A stretch of 64,000 nucleotides of DNA from Archangium minus (GTDB lineage Bacteria > Myxococcota > Myxococcia > Myxococcales > Myxococcaceae), in assembly GCF_044360475.1 (NCBI RefSeq), contig NZ_CP043494.1:4340001-4404000 (forward strand), in the 5' to 3' direction. Position numbers and translations under genes: made by a program. Of the stretch, positions 37,103 through 43,869 are shown piece by piece. Within the stretch, counting starts at the first letter, position 1. The number at the start of each line of letters is the position of its first letter. The notes under the pieces were generated by a model. The model saw only the letters and a list, made by a program, of their open reading frames with translations. It had not been told where the DNA came from and searched no databases.

Positions 37103-38833
37103 TTAAGGCCAGCGCCAGACGGCGCTTACTGGCAGCTCTCGCGCCAGCACGGCGGCTCCGGGCGTGGAGCCTTCCTCCTTGGGCACCCGCCCATCCCTGT
37201 CGCCCAGCACGATGCACACGGGGTACTTCCGTCCGTTGGGCAGCACGGCCTGGGTGTAGCGCCCCATGACGGCCGGGCGCTCCACGCTCCCCGCGATGTC
37301 GAAGATGCCGGGGCCCATCCAGAGGCGACCGTGTAGCACCGTCCCCTCCGGCAAGTTGCCATCTCCCACCGTGAGGCGGCCGATGACGGGGCCCTCCTGG
37401 TAGACCCCCGTCTCGCTCATGTCTCCGGGCTGGTTGATGTCCACCACGGCTCGTAGCGGGCTGGCCGTCCGAACCTTCAACTCCTGGAACATGGCCTCGG
37501 TCGCTTCCTTGGGGCAATCCGCGGGCTCCGGAGGCCGCACCTGGGCACCAGGACAGCCCAGCCCGGCGATGGCGCACAGCCAGGTGGTGAGGAGACTCGA
37601 GGGGGTGGAACGGGCAGAGGTGGACACAGGCGGGCTTCCTTTCTCGGAACGGCCAGACCCGGGCAGCAGCGCCTCGGGCGGGGGCGCGAGTGTGGAGCGA
37701 GCCAGCCACAAGACAAGGGCGAGCACGGCCACGCTCGCGAGGAGAAGCAGGGGCTTCCTCGCGCGGCGCGGGCGGCCAGGAGCAACCTCTGCGGCCTCGC
37801 GCACCCTTTCCGACAGCTGGGCTGGCGGTGCCGACTCCTGGGGAGGTGGCTTCTCCGGGCTGCCCTCGGAGGGGAAGAGCGGCACCTTCCAGGCTGGGGT
37901 CCCCCGCTCTCGCTCGGCGGCCGCCTCCAGCGCTTGCAGTAGCGCTTCGGTGCTGGGGTAGCGCTCCTCGGGATTCTTCTCCAACAGCTTCAGGGCGATG
38001 TCGCTGAGGGAACGCGGCGCCAAGGGGTTGAGGAGATGAGGCGCTTTGGGGGAAATGGTGGCGATGGCGGCCAGCAGTTCCTTGTCCGGCAACTCCGGGT
38101 TGAAGGGGTGGAGGTCGGTGAGGCCCTGGTAGAGCAGCACCCCCAGGGCGTACAGGTCCGCGGCCACTCCACCCTGGAAGGGCTCGCCCCACTTCCACGC
38201 CTCGGTACGCGTGTAGGCCAGGAGCTCGGGGGGCACTAGGTGCAGGACGCCCTCGGGGAGGCCTATCGTCTTGGTGAGGGCCCCCGGCAGGCGCGCGGTG
38301 CCGAAGTCGATGAGGAAGGGCCTGCCGTCCTCCCGGCGGATGAGGAGGTTCTCCGCCTTCAAGTCCCGGTGGTACACGCCGCGCCGGTGCAATGCGTCCA
38401 CGGTACGCACCACGTCGCTGAAGGTCTCCACCAGCCGGGCCGCGTGTGGTGGCTTGCGCCAGCGCCACTGGTGCCAGTTGTCCCCGTCGATGAAGTCGGT
38501 AATGAGGAAGGGGTAGCCCTGACTGGGGTTGGGCCAGAAGTCCACCGCATAGACGCGCAGCAGGTTGGGATGGGAGGAGTAGGTGAAGAGGGCCGCCGCC
38601 TCGCGGGCGAGCCGTCGGTAGGCGCTCCTCTCCTCCACGTACACCTCCTCCGCGAGCGCTTCCTGGGAGTCGGAGAGGGGGCGCAACCCCATCTTCATGG
38701 AGTAGGGGTGGCCGTCCCGCTCCACTTTGAAAACGCGGGAGGAGCCTCCCTGGCCCAGCACCTGGACGATGTGCCAAGGCCCCACCGTGTGGCCAGGTTG
38801 GAGGTGATCCGGGTGCAGGGATTCCGTCGCCAT
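37103..38833 (-). CDS. Membrane-anchored Ser/Thr protein kinase
   Basis: 576 residues. The kinase domain (about 18-285) has LGQGGSSRVFKVERDGHPYSMKMG, with the Gly-rich loop and Lys, then YHRDLKAENLLI, LIDFGTARL and a DLYALGVLLYQGLTDLHPF helix. A linker follows, then one membrane segment (about 364-382, PLLLLASVAVLALVLWLA) and an outside domain of about 190 residues with Cys residues (LCAIAGLGCPG, EPADCPKEA) and the repeated V-x-G-R-L and P-E-G-T-V-L pattern. An extracytoplasmic domain on a Hanks kinase suggests that it senses an envelope signal. AGGAGGG precedes the ATG; the DUF2381 gene ends 12 bases upstream. Confidence 0.9.
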   Translation of the reverse strand: MATESLHPDHLQPGHTVGPWHIVQVLGQGGSSRVFKVERDGHPYSMKMGLRPLSDSQEALAEEVYVEERSAYRRLAREAAALFTYSSHPNLLRVYAVDFWPNPSQGYPFLITDFIDGDNWHQWRWRKPPHAARLVETFSDVVRTVDALHRRGVYHRDLKAENLLIRREDGRPFLIDFGTARLPGALTKTIGLPEGVLHLVPPELLAYTRTEAWKWGEPFQGGVAADLYALGVLLYQGLTDLHPFNPELPDKELLAAIATISPKAPHLLNPLAPRSLSDIALKLLEKNPEERYPSTEALLQALEAAAERERGTPAWKVPLFPSEGSPEKPPPQESAPPAQLSERVREAAEVAPGRPRRARKPLLLLASVAVLALVLWLARSTLAPPPEALLPGSGRSEKGSPPVSTSARSTPSSLLTTWLCAIAGLGCPGAQVRPPEPADCPKEATEAMFQELKVRTASPLRAVVDINQPGDMSETGVYQEGPVIGRLTVGDGNLPEGTVLHGRLWMGPGIFDIAGSVERPAVMGRYTQAVLPNGRKYPVCIVLGDRDGRVPKEEGSTPGAAVLARELPVSAVWRWP

Positions 38834-38845
38834 GGCCTGGCCCTC

Positions 38846-39724
38846 CTAAAGCACCACGTTGAGGATGGACATACGCCGGCTGCCGCCCCTGTCTAGGAGT
38901 TCCAGGCGAAGGACTTCACCGGCCTTCCAGAAGGGCGCCTCCGTCTCCACCGCGACGAAGCCCTCCTCACCGGGTGCGAGCTGCGCCTTGTTCATGTCCA
39001 CGGAGCGCACCTTCACGGGGGTGCCGTCCGCCCGGGTGAGCCGCGCTTCCCCTGGCTCCCAGGGCTTCTGCCCCGGAAGGTTGCGCACGTGGACAACAAC
39101 GAGAGCCCAGGGCCCTGCTCGGTACCCCTCTCCGTCCGCCACCTTCAGCCCATCCCGAGCACTGGTGGACGCCTCGATGCGTCGGGCCAGCACGCCATCC
39201 AGGTTGAGCCGGCCTGAGAAAAAGAAACCCGCAGGCCCACTTGCGCCCCGGAGCGCAGCGAGCTCCGCCTCCTTCTGGGCCAACGCCGCCTCCAACGCCT
39301 CAACGGTGCGCGGACGGCGCACCACCTCCACCTCCTTGTCCACCAGCGAGGGGTGGGAGACGAGCGCGAAGGAGACAACCGCTGGGGAGGAGCCATCCCT
39401 GTAGCGCATCCGCACGCCCAGCTTCTCCCCTGGGCCCGGCTCCATGGTGGGCTCGAGGGTGAGGGTCCGCTCACCCGAGTCCACCACCCGGAAGCGCGTC
39501 GCCCGGCCCTCTACCTCCACCGAGGCCCTGTCGATGGGGGCGTCGAAGCGCAGGTAGGTGGCGACGTTGGCTGCCACCCGCACCTCGGGCACCGGCTCCT
39601 CCGGGCTGTTGGGGACGACGACTTGCCGCTCCTGGCGCTCGCGGGCCGGAGGTTGGGCTACGGAGGGCGTCCCGAGGGCCAGGGGAAGAAGGACGAGGAG
39701 CGGAAGGGGCGGTGGTAGTGCCAG
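38846..39724 (-). CDS. DUF2381/TIGR02268-family secreted protein, probable CTG start
   Basis: About 292 residues if translation starts at the CTG at 39724. The conserved part (VRVAANVATYLRFDAPIDRASVEVEG, then the coiled EALEAALAQKEAELAALRG and FFFSGRLNLDGVLARRIEA) matches the myxobacterial paralogous family DUF2381. The sequence upstream of the first GTG at 39592 encodes a good signal peptide (ALPPPLPLLVLLPLALGTPSVAQ), but the frame contains no ATG, GTG or TTG before a stop. CTG at 39724 has GGAGAGG nine bases upstream and gives this signal peptide. It is followed 12 bases later by the kinase, a pairing common in myxobacteria. Confidence 0.78.
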   Translation of the reverse strand: MALPPPLPLLVLLPLALGTPSVAQPPARERQERQVVVPNSPEEPVPEVRVAANVATYLRFDAPIDRASVEVEGRATRFRVVDSGERTLTLEPTMEPGPGEKLGVRMRYRDGSSPAVVSFALVSHPSLVDKEVEVVRRPRTVEALEAALAQKEAELAALRGASGPAGFFFSGRLNLDGVLARRIEASTSARDGLKVADGEGYRAGPWALVVVHVRNLPGQKPWEPGEARLTRADGTPVKVRSVDMNKAQLAPGEEGFVAVETEAPFWKAGEVLRLELLDRGGSRRMSILNVVL

Positions 39725-39955
39725 GGTGGATGACCTCTCCGGTCCACCCTAGCAGATGTCGCACCCAGCATGACCAGTCGCACTGTTGGCGCCGACAGTC
39801 GACGCGCGCGCTCGATGGGAACGTCGAACCCGCTCACAGAATCGCTGCTCCAGGCCAGTTGCGCCCGGACCTACCGAGGTTTCCGCTTCACTCGTGGGCG
39901 CGTATGTTGCCGCCGAACGAATGACGCGCCGCACCAAATCACGGCCGTGCCGTCC

Positions 39956-40254
39956 CAGGTCGCACGGTAATCACCCCTACACCTGACTGAGGCGGTCCCT
40001 GCCTCCGTTCGTTCGCAGCGCCACCTCATCCACGCGCCGCGATGACGCCTGTGCAGGAGCCCATCCATACCCACGGCACCCACATCAGCGGCGGGCTCCA
40101 CGGTCTCGCTTGCAAGTGCTTGCCGAGCACTCGGCGCACCGCGTCAGACCTGATCGCGAGTTACCACCCATAGTTGATAGGAAGAGGCTCGCCAGCCTCC
40201 GTTCGTCCGCAGCGCCGTCCCGCTCAAGCGCCGGGATGACGCCTGGGCAGGGCT
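39956..40254. repeat. Two direct copies of a roughly 105-bp repeat, 194 bp apart
   Basis: Copy 1 spans about 39956-40060 and copy 2 about 40150-40254. The best part is 40001-40056 against 40195-40250: a shared 22-mer with one change, 11 variable bases, then GCGCCG[C/G]GATGACGCCTG, without gaps. The upstream parts match more loosely (GTCGCacGGTAATCACCCCTA against ATCGCgaGTTACCACCCATA). No reading frame explains the conservation. It sits in the gap of about 570 bases between the DUF2381 gene and the next orphan gene, where I see nothing else. Confidence 0.65.
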
Positions 40255-40291
40255 TGTCCTATGTGGCGATCGACACGCTAAACCTTTTAAT

Positions 40292-40855
40292 ATGACAATA
40301 ATCAAAAGAGAAGTCAAGATTCTCATTGATGCCGCAGTTGCGCACATTCGTCTCTTCCCGCCTCTGCTTCTGGGCTTCGCATCCCTCAGCCCGGCGCCCG
40401 GCGAGCAGTCCGGCATGGCCGAGTTGTTGGCCCATGCCCCCACGATTCTCACCTCCCTCCTCGCACTCGAGGCTGTCGCGCGGACCCTTCGCCAAGCGCG
40501 CCTCAAACAGTCCGGCAGTAGCGCCTTGTTCGAGCTACTGGGCTGCGCGCTCGGTAAGACCTGCGTCGCATGGGCGTGGCGCGCTATCCACAGTGCCATG
40601 CCGACGGAGCCCGCCGGCTCTATCGAGGGCTTCGTGGACCTGACCGTGGGCGTGGCGATGATTCACGGAGCCGCGGTCACGCGAGTGTTGCGCAACCGGG
40701 CAGAAGCGTTCCGCCGACTCGCTGCGATGGAGGCTGGTTCAGGCAGCAGCGGCTTCGCCAAGGCCAGGTACGTCACCCAAGAAAAGCTGATGCATTTCCT
40801 CGTGGGAGTTGTGGATGGTGTTCTGGCTGGGATGCAGAAGCGCCCGCGTTGGTGA
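40292..40855 (+). CDS. Orphan helical protein, function unknown
   Basis: 187 residues, mainly helical, with hydrophobic blocks (HIRLFPPLLLGFASL, ILTSLLALEAVARTL, LVGVVDGVLAGM) separated by Arg/Lys-rich turns. The ATG follows AT-rich sequence without a clear ribosome binding site, and the first codons use A/T-rich triplets (ATA, AAA), unlike the neighbours, while later codons are GC-rich. The start is therefore uncertain, and the gene itself is moderately supported: the frame is the longest in the interval and shows third-position GC bias after codon 15. Confidence 0.45.
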   Translation: MTIIKREVKILIDAAVAHIRLFPPLLLGFASLSPAPGEQSGMAELLAHAPTILTSLLALEAVARTLRQARLKQSGSSALFELLGCALGKTCVAWAWRAIHSAMPTEPAGSIEGFVDLTVGVAMIHGAAVTRVLRNRAEAFRRLAAMEAGSGSSGFAKARYVTQEKLMHFLVGVVDGVLAGMQKRPRW

Positions 40856-40933
40856 GCCCCACCGGGAAGAACTCTCAGCGTCTCGCCAATAAAATCTAAC
40901 TCCAACCGCCCTGCGGGGATACTCGCAGGGCGT

Positions 40934-41031
40934 CTCCACACCCATGGGTAGGCATCACTTCGTCAGACCTACGGAGGGGTATCTCCACCTCAATTGGTAG
41001 GCATCACATCGTCGAACCTATAGCGGTGTGA
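40934..41031. repeat. Two tandem copies of a 49-bp unit
   Basis: The unit CTCCAC-N8-GGTAGGCATCAC-N-TCGTC-NN-ACCTA occurs at 40934 and again at 40983 with a period of exactly 49 bases; the strings GGTAGGCATCAC and ACCTA are identical. Only two copies are visible, with no spacers of changing sequence, so it is not a CRISPR array. It ends directly at the ATG of the frameshifted gene at 41032. Confidence 0.7.
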
Positions 41032-41494
41032 ATGCTGGCAAAACCAAGTCCCTACGCACACTTAGAGCGTTTTGAGGTGCTCTCGCCGTGGACGATCCAC
41101 CTTCTCGTCTACGACCCGAGCCTGCGCCCTCGGGCCTTCAAAAAAATGGGTAAGGTCGAAATTCGAGTCCTTTGACACCTTCTCGGTTGCCCCATTCTGC
41201 GCGGACGGCCGCGCGACGTTCGACGAGTACGACTACGACCAGGAGCAGCATGGGACCTGGACGCTCGAGGGCGAGGTCCTCCACATCCAGTACACCCGGA
41301 AGACGGGGCAGCGAGGCGTGGGCGAGCCGCTCTCCGGGTTCAACGACAATATGGAGCACTACGCCCGATACAAGTCCTACGACGAGCCCACCTCTGGCGG
41401 GGACATCCTGGACCTGGGCAAGGTGGTGAGGCAGGAGGGCGAATTCGAGTACTACGTCCTGGAAGACAAGGAGCCCTCGTGCGCGAGGCCGTGA
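41032..41494 (+). pseudogene. Small gene interrupted by a +1 frameshift in a run of seven A
   Basis: From the ATG at 41032 the frame reads MLAKPSPYAHLERFEV and continues LLVYDPSLRPRAFKK, then meets AAAAAAA at 41140-41146 and ends soon after at a TGA (about 41174). If one A is removed, the frame continues AFKKWVRSKFESFDTF and then DEYDYDQEQHGTWTLEGEVLHIQYT to the TGA at 41492-41494, a coherent protein of about 153 residues. No other frame gives the second half a start with a plausible N-terminus. I do not recognise the family; the second half looks beta-rich like lipocalin-type proteins. Confidence 0.65.
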
Positions 41495-41540
41495 GCGCCG
41501 CTGTCGGTGTCAGACAACTCGTCGGATGCTGGCGGGGCTG

Positions 41541-42062
41541 TCAGCGCACGTAGTCGCGGGCAAGCAGCTCCATCAATGCGCCGTCGTGCCAGGTGCCGTC
41601 CGCTCCTCGTTCGTACTCGCGCATCACGCCGACCAGCCGGAAGCCAACCCTGGCATAGGTGGCCCTTGCTCTCTCGTTGGTGACGGCCGGGTCGATGACG
41701 AGGCGATGGTGGTGGCGCTCGTCGATGAGGTACTCCACCACCGCGCGAATCGCCTCCTGTCCCAGTCCTTGCCGCTGGAACTCAGGACCGAGGAACAGGT
41801 CGATGCCTGCGTGGCGGTAGTCGGGATCGGAGTGTTCGGTGAACTGCACCAGGCCGGCCACCTGCGCGTCCGCGGTGCGCTCGATGACGAGCCTGGTTGT
41901 TTCCTCGTCCTCACCGGCGATGAGCTCCTCCCAGACCCGCTGAGCGTCGTACCCATGCCACCAGCGTGCGACATCCGGGTGCTGCAGGTGCCGGAGAAGG
42001 GGGGCAGCGTCCGCGGGTTGTGGAAGGCGCAGCACGAGTCTGGCGGTACAAAGTTCTTTCAC
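41541..42062 (-). CDS. GNAT acetyltransferase, aminoglycoside 6'-N-acetyltransferase-like
   Basis: 173 residues from a GTG. Acetyl-CoA-binding motif A is FLGPEFQRQGLGQEAIRAVVEYL (R/Q-x-x-G-x-G/A), followed by VIDPAVTNERARATYARVGFRLVGV, the D-P-x-x-x-N-x-R-A-x-x-x-Y-x-x-x-G-F pattern shared by AAC(6')-type enzymes. ARWWHGYDAQRVWEEL near the N-terminus also matches the V-x-x-W-W segment of that group. The gene is divergent from the chloramphenicol-type efflux gene, so an antibiotic-resistance role is reasonable, but protein acetylation cannot be excluded. Confidence 0.8.
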   Translation of the reverse strand: MKELCTARLVLRLPQPADAAPLLRHLQHPDVARWWHGYDAQRVWEELIAGEDEETTRLVIERTADAQVAGLVQFTEHSDPDYRHAGIDLFLGPEFQRQGLGQEAIRAVVEYLIDERHHHRLVIDPAVTNERARATYARVGFRLVGVMREYERGADGTWHDGALMELLARDYVR

Positions 42063-42187
42063 GGCCAGAACGATACTGCATCCGCTGCGCGAGCCCGGGC
42101 AGGAGTTTGTGCGCTCCCCGGCGGAGGAGCGGCGTTGCGCGGCCTTGGGAGATAGGGGACGATGCGCTCATCCCTGGGGTATCAGAC

Positions 42188-42214
42188 ATGGACACCGCTT
42201 CTGCAGACCGTTGA
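42188..42214 (+). CDS. Putative leader peptide of the cml-like gene (MDTASADR)
   Basis: Eight-codon open frame, ATG at 42188 and TGA at 42212-42214, followed at once by a perfect hairpin. The peptide resembles the CmlA leader MSTSKNADK in length and in the T-x-x-A-D-basic pattern. In cmlA and cat genes, stalling of a ribosome on such a leader exposes the downstream gene. CTGGGG lies 8-13 bases upstream as a weak ribosome binding site. Role inferred from position, sequence likeness and hairpins. Confidence 0.6.
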   Translation: MDTASADR

Positions 42215-42246
42215 GCCGCAACAACCACGAAAGTCGTTGTTGCGGC
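42215..42246 (+). promoter_or_regulatory. Attenuator hairpin 1:2 after the leader peptide
   Basis: GCCGCAACAAC (42215-42225) and GTTGTTGCGGC (42236-42246) form an uninterrupted 11-bp stem. After one C-C mismatch, AC/GT extends it to close a GAAA tetraloop (42229-42232). The stem starts directly after the leader TGA, so a ribosome stalled near the end of the leader would cover arm 1. Confidence 0.75.
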
Positions 42247-42296
42247 CATCTGCTCTAGACATCCACGAGTCACGTCCTGGAGAGGCAGATCGCCGC
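42242..42296 (+). promoter_or_regulatory. Competing stem 2:3 upstream of the cml-like gene
   Basis: GCGGCCATCTGC (42242-42253) overlaps the right arm of the first hairpin and can instead pair with GCAGATCGCCGC (42285-42296) in 11 of 12 positions. The two structures exclude each other, the usual logic of an attenuator. A small third hairpin, CAAATG/CATTTG (42297-42302, 42308-42313), follows just before the start region of the gene. Confidence 0.6.
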
Positions 42297-42328
42297 CAAA
42301 TGTTCCTCATTTGCGCAGGTGTATCGTC

Positions 42329-43534
42329 ATGCCTCAAAAAAACCATTCAGTCTGGACTCATTCGCTTCCTGTAGCACTGCTGCTGATGGCCCCATTCGAC
42401 CTGCTGGCGTCGATGGCCATGGACCTCTATCTGCCAGTGGTGCCGGCAATGCCGGCCATTCTCGCCACCTCGCCCGCGGTGGTTCAGTTGACGCTGAGCC
42501 TCTACATGGTCGTCCTGGGCGCGGGGCAACTCGTGTTCGGGCCGCTCTCCGACAGCATGGGGCGCCGACCCGTCCTCTTCGGGGGGGCGATTCTGTTTGG
42601 TCTTGCCTCTTTCCTGCTTGCCGGCACCTCGTCCGCGGCGACCTTCGTGGGCCTTCGTGTCCTCCAGGCGCTGGGGGCGGCAGCGGCACTTGTTGCCACC
42701 TTTGCGACGGTGCGCGATGTCTATGCGAATCGCCCAGAAGGAGCGGTCATCTACAGCCTGTTCAGTTCGATGCTGGCGTTCGTGCCGGCATTGGGACCGG
42801 TCCTCGGCGCGCTGATTGCCGATCATTTCGGCTGGCGTGCCAACTTCCTCCTGCTGGGTGTCCTCGTTGGAATCGCTGCGCTAAATGCGTTGCCAAAGTG
42901 GCACGAGACGAGACCCCTGCACGGAAGCAGGGCGCACGTGGCGTTCGGGCCGATTCTCACCGACCTCCCTTTCTGGAGCTACACGCTCGGGTTCAGCGCG
43001 GCGATGGGTGCGTTCTTCGTCTTCTTCTCGACGGCACCCCGCGTCCTCATCGATCGGGTCGGCTTTTCGCAGCTCGGCTTTAGCCTTGTGTTTGCCACGG
43101 TGGCGCTCGTGATGATCGCGACGACGCGGTTTGCCAAGTTGTTCGTGGCGCGGTGGGGAAACGCAGGCAGCCTCGTCCGAGGGATGGGACTGTTGCTCCT
43201 GGGTGCGGCACTCCTGGCGATGGGGGAGCTGACCTCCACTCCGTCCTTCTGGGTCTTCATCCCACCGATGTGGCTCATCGCGATAGGTATTGTCTTCACC
43301 TGTTCGGTGACGGCGAATGGCGCACTCCAGGATTTTGGCCATGTCGCCGGCACGGCGACCGCCCTCTATTACTGCATCGAAAGCCTCATTGTCGGTGCGG
43401 TGGGGACGACACTGGTGGTTCTATTGCCTGGCGATACGGCATGGCCGCTGGTTGCCTATTGCACGCTCATGGCGCTCGTCACGCTGGGTTGCAGGAGGCG
43501 GGTGGCTTCTAGAAGGCTAGCCCAAGGCCAGTGA
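42329..43534 (+). CDS. MFS drug efflux protein, CmlA/FloR (chloramphenicol/florfenicol)-like
   Basis: 401 residues from the ATG at 42329, twelve membrane segments. It is plainly similar to CmlA: LLMAPFDLLASMAMDLYLPVVPAMP at the start, then LYMVVLGAGQLVFGPLSDSMGRRPVL with the motif A loop, LVATFATVRDVYA, YTLGFSAAMGAFFVFFSTAP, SQLGFSLVFATVALVM and FGHVAGTATALYYC. The substrate is inferred from family. Upstream lies a leader peptide with mutually exclusive stems, matching the inducible translational attenuation known for cmlA. GCAGG lies 9-13 bases before the ATG. Confidence 0.88.
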   Translation: MPQKNHSVWTHSLPVALLLMAPFDLLASMAMDLYLPVVPAMPAILATSPAVVQLTLSLYMVVLGAGQLVFGPLSDSMGRRPVLFGGAILFGLASFLLAGTSSAATFVGLRVLQALGAAAALVATFATVRDVYANRPEGAVIYSLFSSMLAFVPALGPVLGALIADHFGWRANFLLLGVLVGIAALNALPKWHETRPLHGSRAHVAFGPILTDLPFWSYTLGFSAAMGAFFVFFSTAPRVLIDRVGFSQLGFSLVFATVALVMIATTRFAKLFVARWGNAGSLVRGMGLLLLGAALLAMGELTSTPSFWVFIPPMWLIAIGIVFTCSVTANGALQDFGHVAGTATALYYCIESLIVGAVGTTLVVLLPGDTAWPLVAYCTLMALVTLGCRRRVASRRLAQGQ

Positions 43535-43869
43535 GGATCGCTCTTCTCATCAGGTATCCGTGAGGGGCAGGGCGCGGGGGGACGTGCCGTGTCGGATGTC
43601 GGCGCGTCTCTCCCGTGTCCTGCCCACGGGCTGCCGTGGTGTTGAGCCCCAAGCCGTTACGGTGCGGAGCTCCAGAAGCCCACCGTGAATCGGGTTGTTC
43701 GCCGAGCCGAAACCGACCATGTCTGCTTTTACTCCTGCACTGTGAGGGCCATTGTCGCCAATCACGGCTCCTTCAGAGCAATGTCGACAACTGTCCGCTG
43801 TCTCTCTTGCGTTGACTCATCCGGATGCCTGTGCCACTGAGCTGCTCGTTTCTCTTCAACGGAGCCTTC
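43535..43869. other. Intergenic region with a shared 20-bp string
   Basis: 335 bases between the efflux gene and the secreted protein gene. It contains GGTGCGGAGCTCCAGAAGCC at 43661-43680, which recurs with one change at 59934-59953 next to repeat copy D. The rest is medium-GC sequence with short frames only, and the 3' part before 43861 probably holds the promoter of the next gene. I see no hairpin terminator after the efflux gene. Confidence 0.5.

Noticed and set aside
36861..38777. 638-codon minus-strand frame overlapping the membrane kinase
   Set aside because: Different frame of the same strand as the kinase; composition is Arg/Pro/Gly-rich with no domain, while the kinase frame has all catalytic motifs.
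40934..41031. CRISPR array
   Set aside because: Only two units of 49 bases without unique spacers, and no cas gene nearby.
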